From assembly GCA_020310875.1 (NCBI GenBank), contig CM035435.1, positions 65,216,336-65,280,335 on the forward strand: DNA of 64,000 nt, read 5' to 3'. The DNA is from Ceratopteris richardii (taxonomy: Eukaryota > Streptophyta > Polypodiopsida > Polypodiales > Pteridaceae). The notes under the pieces are model-generated. The model was not told the DNA's origin. It saw only the letters and a program-made list of their open reading frames with translations, and searched no databases. Below are positions 1 to 9,590 of the stretch, piece after piece; position 1 is the first letter of the stretch, and each line of letters opens with the position of its first letter. The translations under genes and the position numbers were made by a program.

Positions 1-43
1 AGAATTCAAACTTGACAGGCCTATTCAGCATGCTAGTAGAATC

Positions 44-748
44 TTGACTAAAGCTGAAAAGAATTATAGCACAACTGAAAGGGAAGCTCTAGCAATGGTT
101 TTTGTAGTACAAAAATTTCATCATTATTTGCTAGGTGTGAAGTTTGTGATCATCACTAATCATCAACCACTCAGGTATTTACTGAATAAGCCACAAGCAA
201 CTGGGAGGATATGGAGGTGGCTACTTTTGTTCCAGGAGTTTGATTTTTCGGTAGTCCATAAACCAGGTAAAGAAAATGTTATGGCAGATCACCTATCCAG
301 GATCAATATGATGGATCAAGCTAGTGGAGTCAATGATGATTTTCCACATGCTAACCTGTTCGCTGTGCAAGCCCAAGGTTGGTATTATGATATCAAGAAT
401 TTCATTAAAACTGGTGTGTATCCTGAAAAGGCTAGTGCTGTGCAAAGGAAGAGACTACTAATCAAGAGTAGACCGTATACCTTCATTGAAAATAAATTAT
501 ATAGACAGGGAAAGGATGACAGATTTAGGAAGTGCTTGGAAGAAGAAGAAGTGAGGGAAGTCCTTCAATCTGCACATGAAGGAACAGGTGGTGGGCACCT
601 TCCAGGGCATATTATGAGTCAGAGGATACTGGATGCTGGGGTCTATGGTGGCCTACACTATTTAAGGATGCAGATGAATGGGGAAAGGCATGTGACGTTT
701 GCCAGAGGTCTGGACCTAAGCCAACAAAGCCGAGGCATAACCCCTTGA
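44..748 (+). CDS. pol: Element D pol: RNase H and integrase zinc-binding region
   Basis: An open stretch of 234 residues belonging to gypsy element D. It starts inside RNase H: the NYSTTEREALAM segment and the LLFQEFDFSVVHKPGKEN/ADHLSRI block near residues 79-104 are standard Ty3/gypsy RNase H signatures. After a linker it enters the integrase N-terminal zinc-binding region (AHEGTGGGHLPGH near residue 177). RNase H removes RNA from the RNA-DNA hybrid; integrase joins the DNA copy to the host chromosome. The true protein starts upstream of the window, so the apparent start is not a real start codon. Confidence 0.8.
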   Translation: MTKAEKNYSTTEREALAMVFVVQKFHHYLLGVKFVIITNHQPLRYLLNKPQATGRIWRWLLLFQEFDFSVVHKPGKENVMADHLSRINMMDQASGVNDDFPHANLFAVQAQGWYYDIKNFIKTGVYPEKASAVQRKRLLIKSRPYTFIENKLYRQGKDDRFRKCLEEEEVREVLQSAHEGTGGGHLPGHIMSQRILDAGVYGGLHYLRMQMNGERHVTFARGLDLSQQSRGITP

Positions 749-1638
749 TTGTTTCCACTTCCTGGCAACCATTTGAGAAGTGGGGGCTAGATTTTGTAGG
801 GCCCATCTACCCTCCGTCGATTCCAAAAAGAGAGAAGTATTTATTGATAGCCACAGATTATGCGACAAAGTGGGCTGAAGCTATTGCCTCCCCCGACTGC
901 ACTGCCCAAACTATTGCTGATTTCATTTATAGTAGCATCATTTGCAGGTTTGAATGTCCACTTGAAATTTGTACAGATCAGGGTACCCATTTTGTCAATA
1001 AGGTCCTGCAGGAAATTTTCAACAAGTATAGAATTCTACATAGGACCTCTTGTGCCTACTATCCAAGAGCCAATGGACAGGCTGGATCGACCAATAAGGT
1101 TTTAATTTCAATGTTAAGGAAGGAGTGTATGTTACAGCCCACTTCCTGGGGCATTGCTTATCAAGGTACCCTATGGGCATACAAGTTAGCTTACAAAGAG
1201 GCCATGGGATATTCTCCATTCCAACTGGTTTATGGCATATTTCCCATTGAGCCCTTTGAATTTTTACATGGATCACCTAAAATAGCATTCATGCAGGGCA
1301 AGTAAGATTGTGATGTCTCTCAGAGGCTTGGAGCACTACATAAAGTGGAGGAGATTCGTCTACTAGCAACAAAACAATTGATAGAGACTCAGATGAAGAG
1401 GAAGGAGGCAGATGATCGACATCTGTGGAACAACAACATAGAACCAGACATGTTAGTTCTTCTTCATAGACCTCATCTTCATACACAATTGAGAGGTAAA
1501 TGGCTTCCACACTGGGAAGGACCTTATCGAGTCAAAACGATGCTGAATTGGGGTGCTGTGGAGTTAGAGACGTTGAAAGGAGAGGCCTTGCCACTGGTCA
1601 ACATATCAAGGCTCAAGGCCTACCATCAACACACTTGA
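745..1638 (+). CDS. pol: Element D pol: integrase core and C-terminal module
   Basis: This stretch holds the retroviral integrase core (rve fold). WGLDFVGPI and LLIATDYATKWAEA carry the first catalytic aspartate region; EICTDQGTHFVN carries the second, followed by the characteristic YYPRANGQ segment. The later part, GKWLPHWEGPYRVKTM and LVNISRLKAYH, is a GPY/F-type C-terminal domain. The product would cut and join retroelement DNA ends in the nucleus. It belongs to the same fossil as the upstream RNase H stretch; the reading is not continuous over the whole interval. Confidence 0.8.
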
Positions 1639-2594
1639 AGAAGTATGGATCACCTGGAACTGCAAAATCTGTCCAGCACTTTTGTGACCCACGTTCTTGA
1701 TTTGCATCTATGGCGTCTTCCGCTCCCCAGCAGGATTCATCCATGGCTACCGAGGCGTACTCGGAGCTTACTCCTTCGGCCTTGGCCTTCGGGCCTATCC
1801 ATTCAGAGGTTGCAGAGTTTGGCTGTCGCGGAGAGCCAATTAGGTGGTGGGCAACTGTTGAGCCCATAAAAGTCATATTGGTCAAATTCAACTGCAGTCA
1901 AAGTCAAAAGATCAAAGTCAACTGGTGCAAAGTCAAAGTGCTAAGGTGCAGGTGTCAAAGTGCACAGGTAGTGAAACAACTAATTGTCCACAAAGGGTAA
2001 ATTGGAGAAAGTGGGTTGCAGGTTGCATAGGTATTTTCTCTAATTTCCCTAAGGCTCAAAGTGTTTTTTAAAGTGTTTTGGAAGGTTCAGGTGAACCCCC
2101 TCTTATGTGCAAAAGTGAAGACTTAAAAGGAAAATGTGAAGGTATGTGAAGTAGCAACGTACGCACAGGTGAAAATATGGCCCCCCAATTAAATTTTTGG
2201 TTTTAGTCTAAAGTCACTACATGACAAAATAGGGAGTCGTTGGCTACCACTGGTGAAGACAATCCTGGGACATCAAAGTGAGCACCAAGATACTCTTGCA
2301 GTTAGGAGCGTATGTGAATCGACACACTCAAATCAAGGCAAGGACTATTCTTGGGCATTCTAGTGTAAGCAAGAGAAGCATAGTCTAAGTGAAGCAAGAG
2401 AGGGAAGTGCAAGAGTCACCAGTGTGCGACGCAGACAAGTATAAGTGAAGGAGTGCATGGAGAGTGACTAAGGGATTGTGCAGAGAGTGCTAAGCTAGTC
2501 CCCCAAGGATCTCAAGGTCTCCTTGCAGTGTGCGCGTGCCGACAGAAGGTATTCATTCCTCCCCCTTAGTGGAAGCTTGGTGCAAGGTGTGCAC
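1639..2594 (+). other. Non-coding 3' tail of element D, possibly including part of its LTR
   Basis: No convincing gene is present. An open stretch at 1710-2000 has no recognisable domain. Around 1885-1965 short GTCAAAG-type words repeat. The segment probably covers the 3' untranslated region and perhaps the start of the 3' LTR, but no clear polypurine tract or TG...CA boundary could be fixed. It ends exactly where the LTR of copia element B begins. Confidence 0.45.
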
Positions 2595-3135
2595 TGTTGG
2601 GAGAGATGGATGGATGATCCAAGAGACTGAGTAGGTACTGCTAAACCTGCTTTGTACCAGCCCTCTTTTGCTCTAGACTTGATTAGTAGACTTCCTTAGC
2701 TTCCAAATGACACCAGAAAATAGCCTATGTTCTTTGGAAATGATATGTGTAATGATTGAATCAAAACCGATAACTTTGGAAGTCACAAACTCAAGAAAAC
2801 CTTCTATTTTGGTCTTGACACCTGCTGGATGTTTTGCTCAGTGTGACCAACATAGTAGCAATTGATAAAATTCCTTCTAGGGGTATTTAATTAGCTTAGT
2901 AAGCTACCATTTGCAAGTGGAATCATGTAAAAAGATAAACTATGCTAAGAGAAATCAATTTAGCAAGATTAGTTATACCCCCGACTTTTTAGGACTGCAG
3001 CAAAAATAGACCAGTGAGCACCTCGACGCAGATTTCTCTGAATTGGCTGAATAGAATGTCTTCAAATTTTGATAGCATGTAGTAGGCTTCAAGCTGAATC
3101 CAACAAGCTTTGAATCACTGAATTTGATGGAGTAT
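2595..3135 (-). repeat. Element B 3' LTR, first segment
   Basis: Begins TGTTGGGAGAGATGG and matches 25279-25819 at about 97% by eye. It ends at the AGTAT sequence that was duplicated when element A inserted, and resumes at 20680. Confidence 0.92.
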
Positions 3136-4594
3136 TGTTGACCTAAGTACCAACTTAGGGACTTGTGGAGAAAGAGACTATACCTCAATCCCCTTCAAGT
3201 TCATATAGTGGGGATTCATGCTTTAATTATCAATCCGATGAGTATACAAACCTAGCCGAGTGTATGAGGACATGCAATCAAGTGATGATCAATGCAAATG
3301 AACTACCCAAAGAGTGTAAACAAGGCAAAGACTAATCCAAACAAGCTTCAACTGTCGGTCATGGTGGCACGATACTTGGTGCAGCAGCCATCAGTATTTT
3401 GGACTTTTCTCTCAGCTCCAAACTCCAAATATAGAAAATAGCATATGCATTTCGAAGCTCTCAAGAAGACACATCCAATGGTGGTGGTTTCACCCAATTC
3501 TGACACTCCTACTTCAAGTTATGAGCAAAATACTGAGTCATAGGAAATACCTTCCTACACTTCAGCACTTCCTACACTTCGCACACGCATTAACTACAGC
3601 AAATAAACACTTTCATGGATAGACAACACTTGCTAACACTCTTTCCAAGCAGTACACATGCACACAAGCTCACAAAGAAGAAGATACAGAGTGAAGAAGA
3701 CACAAATTCGAATTTCTGTGCTCTCTATTCTCACAATGGCAAAAAAGTCTTTACAAAGAGTCACAATTTGACTTATATACTAGTGCCCTAAAAATGGTCC
3801 TTTCACACAAGAGGCCGGCACTTTATTCACTAAGAGACTAATTTCCTACTATTTTACATGGGTAAGCTTCTAATCTTCTGTGGGGATGCATCTAGAGGAC
3901 TCCTCTAGTGCATTTACAACGGAAAATATATTACAAGAATGGTTATGATACAAAAATATGATGTCCAAATCGGAAAAATTTTGGGGCCCGTCTTTTTCTC
4001 TGCTTTGTGCTCTTTAGCTCTGCAACACTCTTCCCCTCTTTGTCTCTGTCGTCCCTTGACAGGCTTTACCTCTTGTCTTCAGTTTGTTGTCCGCATGCAT
4101 TTTTTGGTCAATTTTGCCTGTTCATCAGTCTTGCATTATGTTTTAGTGGTCCTCTGATTTGCCCTGGTTGCACACACCGGACCCTACTGTATTTCACTTT
4201 CTTTTCCCTACACGCAACCCTTGCTCAGTTTTTCCTGTTTATAAAATAGGTGTTCAGTTTTGACGGCCTCTTCTTAATTCTTGTTTTACATCCTCTGGGC
4301 CTGATATATTTGTGTTGCTTGATAAGTCGGGTTGCCACGCACGCCACCAGTGGAAGGTGTGAGGATAAGGTGCTACAGTCTTCGATCTGGACCTGCCAAA
4401 GATTAAGAGGTTGAAGCACCCTTGTGGGTTGTGTCCTTTCCTTGGTGTGTGTGCCCCTGCGAGGCTCTATGCAGAGATGGGTGTTGCGCCCCTGCGGGGC
4501 TTCTTGCAGAGATATATCTTCAGATATTCCTTTTTAGTGAAGCTTCTTTCGTTGTCTTCTTCTTTTCTTTCTTTTACTTGATTCTCCCTCAACA
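3136..4594 (-). repeat. Element A 3' LTR
   Basis: 1459 bp, TGTTGACC to CCCTCAACA as read on the plus strand. It is co-linear with 19216-20674 at a constant offset of 16080. It carries a TATA-like box (TATATAAG on the minus strand, about 3772-3779). It also holds an internal copy of the LTR-boundary and hairpin motif at 4021-4062 (see findings). Confidence 0.95.
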
Positions 4595-4628
4595 CTGCCT
4601 CCCTCCTGGACTCTGTCGTCCCCGACAG
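4595..4628 (-). promoter_or_regulatory. Element A polypurine tract and adjoining hairpin
   Basis: Directly inside the 3' LTR the minus strand reads AGGAGGGAGGCAG, a purine-rich plus-strand primer site. Just beyond it, at 4613-4628, is the self-complementary CTGTCGTCCCCGACAG. Element F has the same arrangement with one base different. Confidence 0.75.
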
Positions 4629-7108
4629 GCTTTGACGAGCGACAGGCATATGTTCTATATATTTTTTGCTCTGTTTCATTTAGCAAATTGGCTTCACGTA
4701 TCATTAATTGTTTCCACTGTTCTGCCTTCACACCATCATTGGGTGGTTGTCGGTGATCTGGGAAGAAGCTGAGTTCGTATGCCACTAATCTGGCATTTAA
4801 ATTTGACGACATCTTCAAAAAGATTTCTGAATCGATTTCAAAAAATCCTGTAAAGAACGCTTCTTCAAAAGTTTGCATATATACACTTGGCAAGAACATT
4901 AATCTGGAATAATACGCCATTATTGTAGGTCGGCTAGGCATAACCGATAGATCAAAAATAAGGATTTCCGTGCCCTAATTAATGTCGATGAAATTCAAAA
5001 AAGTGTAGGCCGCATGCTTGAATACCTTGAGTACCGTGAGTATCATGCTAAGTATTTTATTGGTCATTTTGACAGTTAAGTCAGGCACTGTTGCATAATT
5101 CTGCAACCAAAATTCGATGGTTTTGACCATATAATCTTCCGTTGGCAAGTAGTTATGTGGCGGGCTCGGAAGCATAGGATAATTCAGCCACTGTTTATTT
5201 ATAGCACCATTTCTTTGCAGGTCCAAAAATTCTCTAATCTCCCTTCTGCGTGGTATAGGACAAAATGAAGGGTTTACCTGTAATAAATATGGTGCTCCTT
5301 GCCAATGCACCCGTAGTGTGGGATGTTTCTCCAAAAATTTCTTCGCCAAATAGGTTGTGCAGCTTCGAATTCTTCTTGACTGTATGCAAATGTGTCCTGT
5401 TTAAAATTTAGCTGCTCATCTGGACTCTTCTTTGTGATCTTCTTTATATATTGTCTTGTTTTCTCTTTCAATAAGCCGTACGGGATATTGAAAGGCTTCA
5501 TGATCTTCTCCAAGTCTTTACCTTTGATCTTGGCTTCTTTCATTACTTTAATGACTTCATTTTCAAAATTTTCCGTCAATCGGAACACCACTAGTGCCCA
5601 TTCCTTCTGACTTATTTCTGCAGTGTATGGCATGGGATGATCATCATGTATATCCGCCATTTGCTCATGTATTGGAGAATTATTGATCGGGGGAGATAGA
5701 GGATGTACCTCTACCTCGTCAGTAGGAGTTTCCTTAGCTGGCTCTACTGGTGTCCCAATTGGTGTTTTCTGCTTTACTTGGTGCTCTAACTGTGCTATGC
5801 GTTCAGTCTTCTCTTTATTTTCTTGCATGACTGCTCTGAGCGCTTCCTTTGCTGCAAGCAATTCATTACCAATTTCAGCGACATTGTCCATGTTTTCATT
5901 GTAGCTTGCTGCAAGTTTCCCATGTGCTGTATTCAACTACTTTTTGAGTTCATTTACTTCTTGACTGTACTTCCGTTCCAATTCTTCTCTCATTTCTCGC
6001 TCTTGTCTCAGCAAATCTGCATGTAGTGCTAGCTGATCTCTTAATTCTTTTTCTTTAGTTTCGGATGATTCCTGTTGCTCAATAGGTTGATCATATAATA
6101 ATGATTTCATCAATTCTTTATTTCTGCTTCGCAAGGTGTCATTTTCTTCCATGTACAACTTTAGCTGTGTCTCAAGTAATGTGCTTCTAGCTTTCATTCT
6201 TTCTTTGTCAGCTTCGCTTGCATCATGTAATCTCTGTAAATCCGCGAGCTGTGCTTATAGTTGGTGATGCTGAGTGATTAATGTGTCATATTGCGTTTTG
6301 ACTTCCAGCATCTCCGTGTTTTTTACTGTTATTTCCTTTTGAGCCTGGATTAATTGCGATGACAATTGTTCGCTCATTATCTGGAATTGACTTTTTTCTC
6401 TCATGGCCTTATCATAATCTGCATCTATGTCCATCATTTGCTGTTGTGTATCCATCGCCGTCTGAATCATTTGTTTGACTACAGGCTTCAGCTGAGTGAC
6501 ATCCACATTAAGCCATGTTTTTGGGATGCTCGGTTCTTCGCCTGTTGTGACATCTTTGCCCTGTGCCACATGTAGTGTAGTGTCATGGGGCTGCCTAATC
6601 TGAAGCTGGATCCTTGGCTCAGCCACCATATTTTCATCGTTTCCTTGAGGTGTATCATCTGGTACCTCAATCACTATCTGTTCTTTGTTTCGTAATAGCT
6701 CTGAATCCGTGTTTACTGGAGTTTGTAGTTCCTCTTTGATAGGTGGTTTTGCGTATGTAGCAGTGGTTGGAGCTTCTTTGATGCTTATTTTTGTAGTATC
6801 ATTCAATTGAATGACATGTGCAGGTTCGTTAGAATCTTCTATGTCCTTTTCCTTTTCTTTGTGGTTGTCTGGCGTGACTTCGACTTGATTTATTTCAGTC
6901 CATTCTTCTTCTTGAGTTTCTTCCTTATATCAGTGTCCAGAGTGTCTTTCTCAGGACTAGATTCTGTGTTGGAACTAGAATCATCTATGCCCAGTTCTTT
7001 GTATCTCCCTGATTGTTTTGATGTCTTCTCTGTACTCCGTTGTTGTTTCTCTTGACTTGCCTGTCTGTAATGATGACCTTGAATATTTAGATTTACCTGC
7101 CCTTGCAT
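4629..7108 (-). CDS. Element A extra 3' module: coiled-coil region of unknown function
   Basis: Several long open stretches on the minus strand lie between the unknown 338-residue ORF and the 3' LTR, where most gypsy elements have only a short untranslated tail. The translated stretches are rich in Glu, Lys and Gln with heptad-like spacing: LRSRNKELMKSLL and LLRQEREMREELERKYSQEV (5937-6197), ENKEKTERIAQLEHQVKQK (5274-5936), and MMDIDADYDKAMREKSQF (6255-6806). They suggest a long coiled coil. A proline-rich and acidic segment (about 6550-6800) precedes the coil. No transmembrane segment typical of envelope-like ORFs is evident. The open stretches are in more than one frame, so the region is not intact here. 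Element F has no counterpart. Function is unknown. Confidence 0.55.
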
Positions 7109-7111
7109 GTA

Positions 7112-8128
7112 CTAATGTGTCTCTTCGAGGGCAGCGGAGAGATCTCTCTTTGTAATAGGCATTTGAGCCATCGTGATCTTAGGTAATAGATGTGTCCTCT
7201 TTGATTGAGGTGTAGCTTGAGCTTCTTCCTCTTGTAGACGCTTCGTACCCCTCATGGGTTTTTGTGAGCTGGTTCGTGCCTCTTCCATAACCACTGCTTT
7301 CTTTTTCTTGGGGACCATAGCGGCTTTAGCGTATTTGGCTAGCCCTTCTGATGTCGGCATCTCACATAGGCAATTTTTCATCTCGAGAGCCTCGTATATG
7401 AGTAATGTCAAGGCAGAACTACCATTTAAAAATTTCTTCTGGCCCCATTTCTTTTGGGCTTCAAATAGTCTTTCTTGGACATAACCAGTCAGATTCACTT
7501 TGTTTCCAATTTGTCTCATGGCATGAGATAGTAGTTGTACTACGATCTTTTGTGGTGCAGTGTATCTGTCCATACTTGGGAAACAGAAATGTTGGTGCAC
7601 CAGACGGACAGCCTTTTCGATATCAGTCCGGTTTATATCTAAAAATGACCTCTTTTTAGGATCATGGCATTCTTCTTTGACATTAGTGATTCCATCTTGA
7701 TTCCATCCGAAGGCTCTGTTGATTAGTTCATGTGTGAATTGAATATTTTTCCATGTCCCTACTTTATCCAGTACTCGTGCTTCTGGAACTGATATTTTTG
7801 TTGCTGCAGGCTGCAGGGTATTCATCACTTGTGTACACCTTTGAAAATCTGGTAGATAAATTGGCAATTTGAGGAATGCTTCTAGGATTGCATGTGTCCA
7901 TACTTCTTCAATATGCGGTAATCCCTGTATTATTGTTTTGAACTCTTGCGACATGATAGGGAAATAGTGATCCCTATCCATGATCTTGATAGTGGCCATG
8001 AAAATGAGATCCGACACTGGCTGGTCCTCCCGAAACCAATGTCCTCTTGCTTTAGTGATTGATTCTAGTGGAAGAAGTTGTACCTCTTCTTCTTGCGTAG
8101 CTTCGGAATTGGTAGATGCCATCTGCAC
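7112..8128 (-). CDS. Element A extra ORF, 338 residues, unknown function
   Basis: A clean minus-strand ORF downstream of the second protease. I do not recognise its family. The first two thirds look like a globular, helix-rich domain: DHYFPIMSQEFKTIIQGLP, EEVWTHAILEAFLKLPIYLP, and a WKNIQFTHELINRAFGW segment near residue 130. The C-terminal third is basic and low in complexity (MVPKKKKAVV, KPMRGTKRLQEEEAQ), which could mean nucleic-acid binding or nuclear entry (inference). It ends near the coiled-coil region and may belong with it as one extra module. A loose likeness to the plant-transposon-associated domains found next to gypsy elements came to mind but could not be supported. Element F lacks it. 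Confidence 0.6.
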   Translation of the reverse strand: MQMASTNSEATQEEEVQLLPLESITKARGHWFREDQPVSDLIFMATIKIMDRDHYFPIMSQEFKTIIQGLPHIEEVWTHAILEAFLKLPIYLPDFQRCTQVMNTLQPAATKISVPEARVLDKVGTWKNIQFTHELINRAFGWNQDGITNVKEECHDPKKRSFLDINRTDIEKAVRLVHQHFCFPSMDRYTAPQKIVVQLLSHAMRQIGNKVNLTGYVQERLFEAQKKWGQKKFLNGSSALTLLIYEALEMKNCLCEMPTSEGLAKYAKAAMVPKKKKAVVMEEARTSSQKPMRGTKRLQEEEAQATPQSKRTHLLPKITMAQMPITKRDLSAALEETH

Positions 8129-8405
8129 TCAATATAGAGTATGAATTAGTGGCCATATATTATCAGAAATCCTCCTTTATTTGTCTTAAGCTTGACATTG
8201 CTCCGAGTGAATGGTGTCGTCTCTTTGCCGTGGGTGTGAGAAAGGTAATACCTGGATTTTTTCCATATTTTTAGATATTTTTATATTTTCATCTGAAAAG
8301 AGAAACAGAAAAGTTAGATCATAGCCGAAGCGGTTATTATTATTTTAGAGTGATTTTCTGTATGTACAAGTGCTCTCCTATTTCCCAAGAGGAAAATGTG
8401 CTCGA
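8129..8405 (-). other. Element A spacer between the unknown ORF and the second protease
   Basis: About 280 bp with no supported coding sequence or clear motif. Confidence 0.4.
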
Positions 8406-9590
8406 CTATCCTGAAATAGAAGAAAGATGTGCCGAATGCTTGACCTTGTAATGTGGCCCTATCATGCATACTTTGGGTCCTGATAACTCCATATGTGTGC
8501 AACCCGAAGTAGTTAGATAATGCATGAAGTTTGTTTTGTCTATCGGCAACCAAATCTGCTTCATTCTGTTGGGACGTATTGTATCCTGCACATTCCTGAT
8601 GAATGTGGTTCTTCTCCTGTTGTACGGTTGCTCTATCTGCTTTTTGAATCTTGGACTGGCTTGTGTTGCATTTGCAGACTCCTTCTTTTTCCTGTTGATA
8701 TTCTTCTTTGGCTGTTTTGCTTTTAAACCATGTTGGTTCTTCTTATGCTGAGGTTCATCGTTTCGGTTTAGCTTCTTTGGAGCACATGATTTAGGAATCC
8801 ATATTTGCGATCGATCCGATTGAGCGGCTACTACTTTCTTTGGAATCCATATTGTAGCACTTCGTTGTTGACTTTGGTGCTCAGAATGATTTGCTTTGTT
8901 ATTTGATTGGTTGCTCCGATGTCGATAGTGCTTCTGTCGTCGAAGGTATTCCTCTGCTTGATCCTTCCTTATCCAAGCTTGTTGAGTGTTTGGAATAGGG
9001 TAGATTTTAATAGGTACAGATTTTGAATCACTCAGACTATTGGTCGCTCTTGTGCATGGTGCTTCACTGAGGTTGGCTTCAGATTGATTTACACTCTCGT
9101 GACTTGCTATACTAGAAGATGGAATGCAAGGAGAATTCCATGTGTCCTCACATATAGTGCTTGACGAAGGGGTTTCTATAGTGCTAGTGAACATACACTC
9201 ATGACTTTGTTCATTGGGATGAACTTTTGGCTCTAGACATGCGGCTTTGATTGGTCGTTCGTCTAGCAAACTGAATACCTCACGATGTCCTATTCTGGCC
9301 GAGATGTATCCTAAGGCCAATTGAATGGTCACCTCATATTCGTAAATCCAGTCTTGACCTAACACTACCTCTTCAAGTAAATCCTGATCATGATACACTA
9401 ACAATTTCTGTTCCATAGTGTTGTTGCCAAGATGCAGAGGTAAGGTGATCTCACCTATACATTGAGTAATCGTTCCTCCTATTCCTATCAACTGTGCCAT
9501 CGATGGACGTAACTCCTCCTTGAGTTTCTGGGTCAAAGAAAGTTTGATACAGCTTATGGCAGCTCCTGTGTCAATGAGAGCATCCACCAA
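8406..9590 (-). CDS. Element A second retropepsin-like protein, after integrase
   Basis: A 394-residue open frame that starts with an aspartic protease domain. VDALIDTGAAISCIKLS near residue 2 holds the catalytic D-T-G-A motif, and VVLGQDWIYEY near residue 76 is the hydrophobic-hydrophobic-G-x-D-W block that closes retropepsin folds. A basic, low-complexity tail of nearly 300 residues follows. It includes repeated [IV]W[IV]PK words (ATIWIPKKVVAAQ, SQIWIPKSCAP, KQIWLPIDKT). The frame overlaps the end of the integrase stretch slightly. The usual gag-pol protease of this element is a different domain located before reverse transcriptase, so the element carries two. The related element F has the same arrangement. 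The role is unknown; cleavage of the element's own extra proteins is one possibility (inference). Confidence 0.75.
   Translation of the reverse strand: MVDALIDTGAAISCIKLSLTQKLKEELRPSMAQLIGIGGTITQCIGEITLPLHLGNNTMEQKLLVYHDQDLLEEVVLGQDWIYEYEVTIQLALGYISARIGHREVFSLLDERPIKAACLEPKVHPNEQSHECMFTSTIETPSSSTICEDTWNSPCIPSSSIASHESVNQSEANLSEAPCTRATNSLSDSKSVPIKIYPIPNTQQAWIRKDQAEEYLRRQKHYRHRSNQSNNKANHSEHQSQQRSATIWIPKKVVAAQSDRSQIWIPKSCAPKKLNRNDEPQHKKNQHGLKAKQPKKNINRKKKESANATQASPRFKKQIEQPYNRRRTTFIRNVQDTIRPNRMKQIWLPIDKTNFMHYLTTSGCTHMELSGPKVCMIGPHYKVKHSAHLSSISG

Larger units (their letters stand above)
1..2594 (+). mobile_element. Element D: 3' part of a Ty3/gypsy LTR retrotransposon
   Basis: The window opens inside the pol gene of a plus-strand Ty3/gypsy element. 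RNase H, the integrase zinc-binding region, the integrase core and a GPY/F-type C-terminal module follow in that order up to 1638. This gene order, with integrase after RNase H, defines Ty3/gypsy. A non-coding tail of nearly 1 kb follows, and then copia element B begins abruptly at 2595. Gag, protease and most of reverse transcriptase lie off the left edge. No second LTR or target duplication is visible. The coding part is broken in at least two places and looks old. Lineage is uncertain; the RNase H and integrase resemble the non-chromovirus (Athila/Tat-like) side and no chromodomain is seen. Confidence 0.85.

Noticed and set aside
1710-2000. Small gene in the tail of element D
   Set aside because: 96 residues without a domain, partly from GTCAAAG repeats, placed in the untranslated tail of a retroelement.
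4629-7108. Envelope-like gene in the extra 3' module of element A
   Set aside because: No signal peptide or membrane anchor is visible; the sequence is hydrophilic coiled coil, so an env assignment is unsupported.
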